Part shown: one piece after another, positions 63,851 through 64,000 of the stretch
How positions within the stretch are numbered: the first letter of the stretch is position 1
Layout: each line of letters starts with the position of its first letter
Assembly: GCF_000305495.1 (NCBI RefSeq)
Contig: NZ_AJTN02000221.1
Location: forward strand, 1-64,000
DNA: 64,000 nt
Direction: 5' to 3'
Source of the DNA: Peribacillus psychrosaccharolyticus ATCC 23296
GTDB taxonomy: Bacteria; Bacillota; Bacilli; Bacillales; DSM-1321
Notes under the pieces: generated by a model
Databases searched by the model: none
What the model saw: the letters and a program-made list of their open reading frames with translations, nothing else
What the model was told of the DNA's origin: nothing
Program-made: the position numbers and the translations under genes

Positions 63851-63975
63851 TTTCCAATCAGCTTTTCAGAAATCGCCTTACAATACCAACATTTTGAGAC
63901 TAAACAGCGATGTGAAAGGTGCAATACGTACGAACTTGCTGTTTGAAAAAACTAATTTTGTTGGGGGTAAAAAGG

Positions 63976-64000
63976 ATGAATATTATTGAATTGCTGCAAT
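63976..64000 (+). CDS. Start of the next operon gene, cut by the window edge
   Basis: ATG 63976 with GGGGGTAAAAAGG in front opens MNIIELLQ and runs off the window. It is too short to identify. By context it could be an acyl-CoA ligase, dehydrogenase or thiolase of the same pathway. The 125 bases after the hydratase gene hold no other gene. Confidence 0.45.

Noticed and set aside
1-64000. CRISPR arrays, tRNA/rRNA genes and insertion sequences
   Set aside because: No spaced repeats, cloverleaf-like genes, transposase or terminal inverted repeats with target duplications were seen by reading both strands.

Overview
This window looks like chromosome of a low-GC Firmicute of the family Bacillaceae, a Bacillus in the broad sense. 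The evidence is AT-rich DNA, strong AGGAGG-type ribosome binding sites, U-tailed hairpin terminators, an S-box (SAM) riboswitch, cre-like sites, PdxR/PdxST, a glgBCDA operon, HssRS-HrtBA and a C30-type carotenoid operon next to a B12-binding MerR regulator. I see no rRNA, tRNA, CRISPR array or complete insertion sequence.

Layout. 0-1.3 kb: the 3' part of a replication-initiator-like DNA-binding gene, overlapped in the -1 frame by an XRE-type HTH. 1.6-10.3 kb: an eight-gene catabolic operon (NDP-forming acyl-CoA synthetase, two MaoC proteins, Ltp2-like thiolase fold protein, DUF35 partner, two acyl-CoA dehydrogenases, aldehyde dehydrogenase). Its content resembles the actinobacterial igr/side-chain aldolase module. 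10.7-16.2 kb: methionine aminopeptidase, a double-PadR regulator with an MBL-fold hydrolase, a frameshifted membrane GTPase and an acyl-CoA dehydrogenase. 16.2-22 kb: a decayed electrophile/quinone-resistance island with dead DoxX, SDR, MarR, TetR and CPBP genes. Between them sit an intact ring-cleaving dioxygenase with a MhqR-type operator, an FMN reductase and two DoxX genes, one with a near-perfect Rex box. 22.3-26.2 kb: a luciferase-like monooxygenase and tldD/tldE. 26.8-30.8 kb: the heme-stress system HssRS-HrtBA. 31-33.4 kb: small membrane proteins, a broken YjaZ-type protease gene and a P-loop kinase. 33.5-37.3 kb: pdxR divergent from pdxST, then a SAM-riboswitch-controlled ssuE.

37.4-46.2 kb: a CarH/LitR-like B12 photoreceptor repressor gene, divergent from a seven-gene carotenoid operon (desaturases, diapophytoene synthase, CruF-like hydratase, acyltransferase, glycosyltransferase, CrtP-like oxidase). 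The likely product is an acylated glycosyl C30 carotenoid made under light control. 46.3-54 kb: a Mug-type glycosylase, a short GH15 enzyme and glgBCDA, both glycogen units preceded by cre-like sites. 54-60 kb: housekeeping genes (cls, exoA, HNH, a RacA-like MerR/DUF3967 protein, a histidine phosphatase, an NAD(P)-binding protein). 60-64 kb: a sigma-54 activator, a paired upstream activator site, a consensus -24/-12 promoter and the start of a fatty-acid/branched-acid oxidation operon (SDR, enoyl-CoA hydratase, next gene cut by the window edge).

Several otherwise healthy genes (GTPase, first carotenoid desaturase, CPBP, YjaZ, MarR, and possibly the rep/XRE pair) are split by single missing bases that all shift the frame by -1, often in homopolymers. 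This could be true decay or a systematic undercall in the assembly, and any frameshift-based claim here needs read-level checking.
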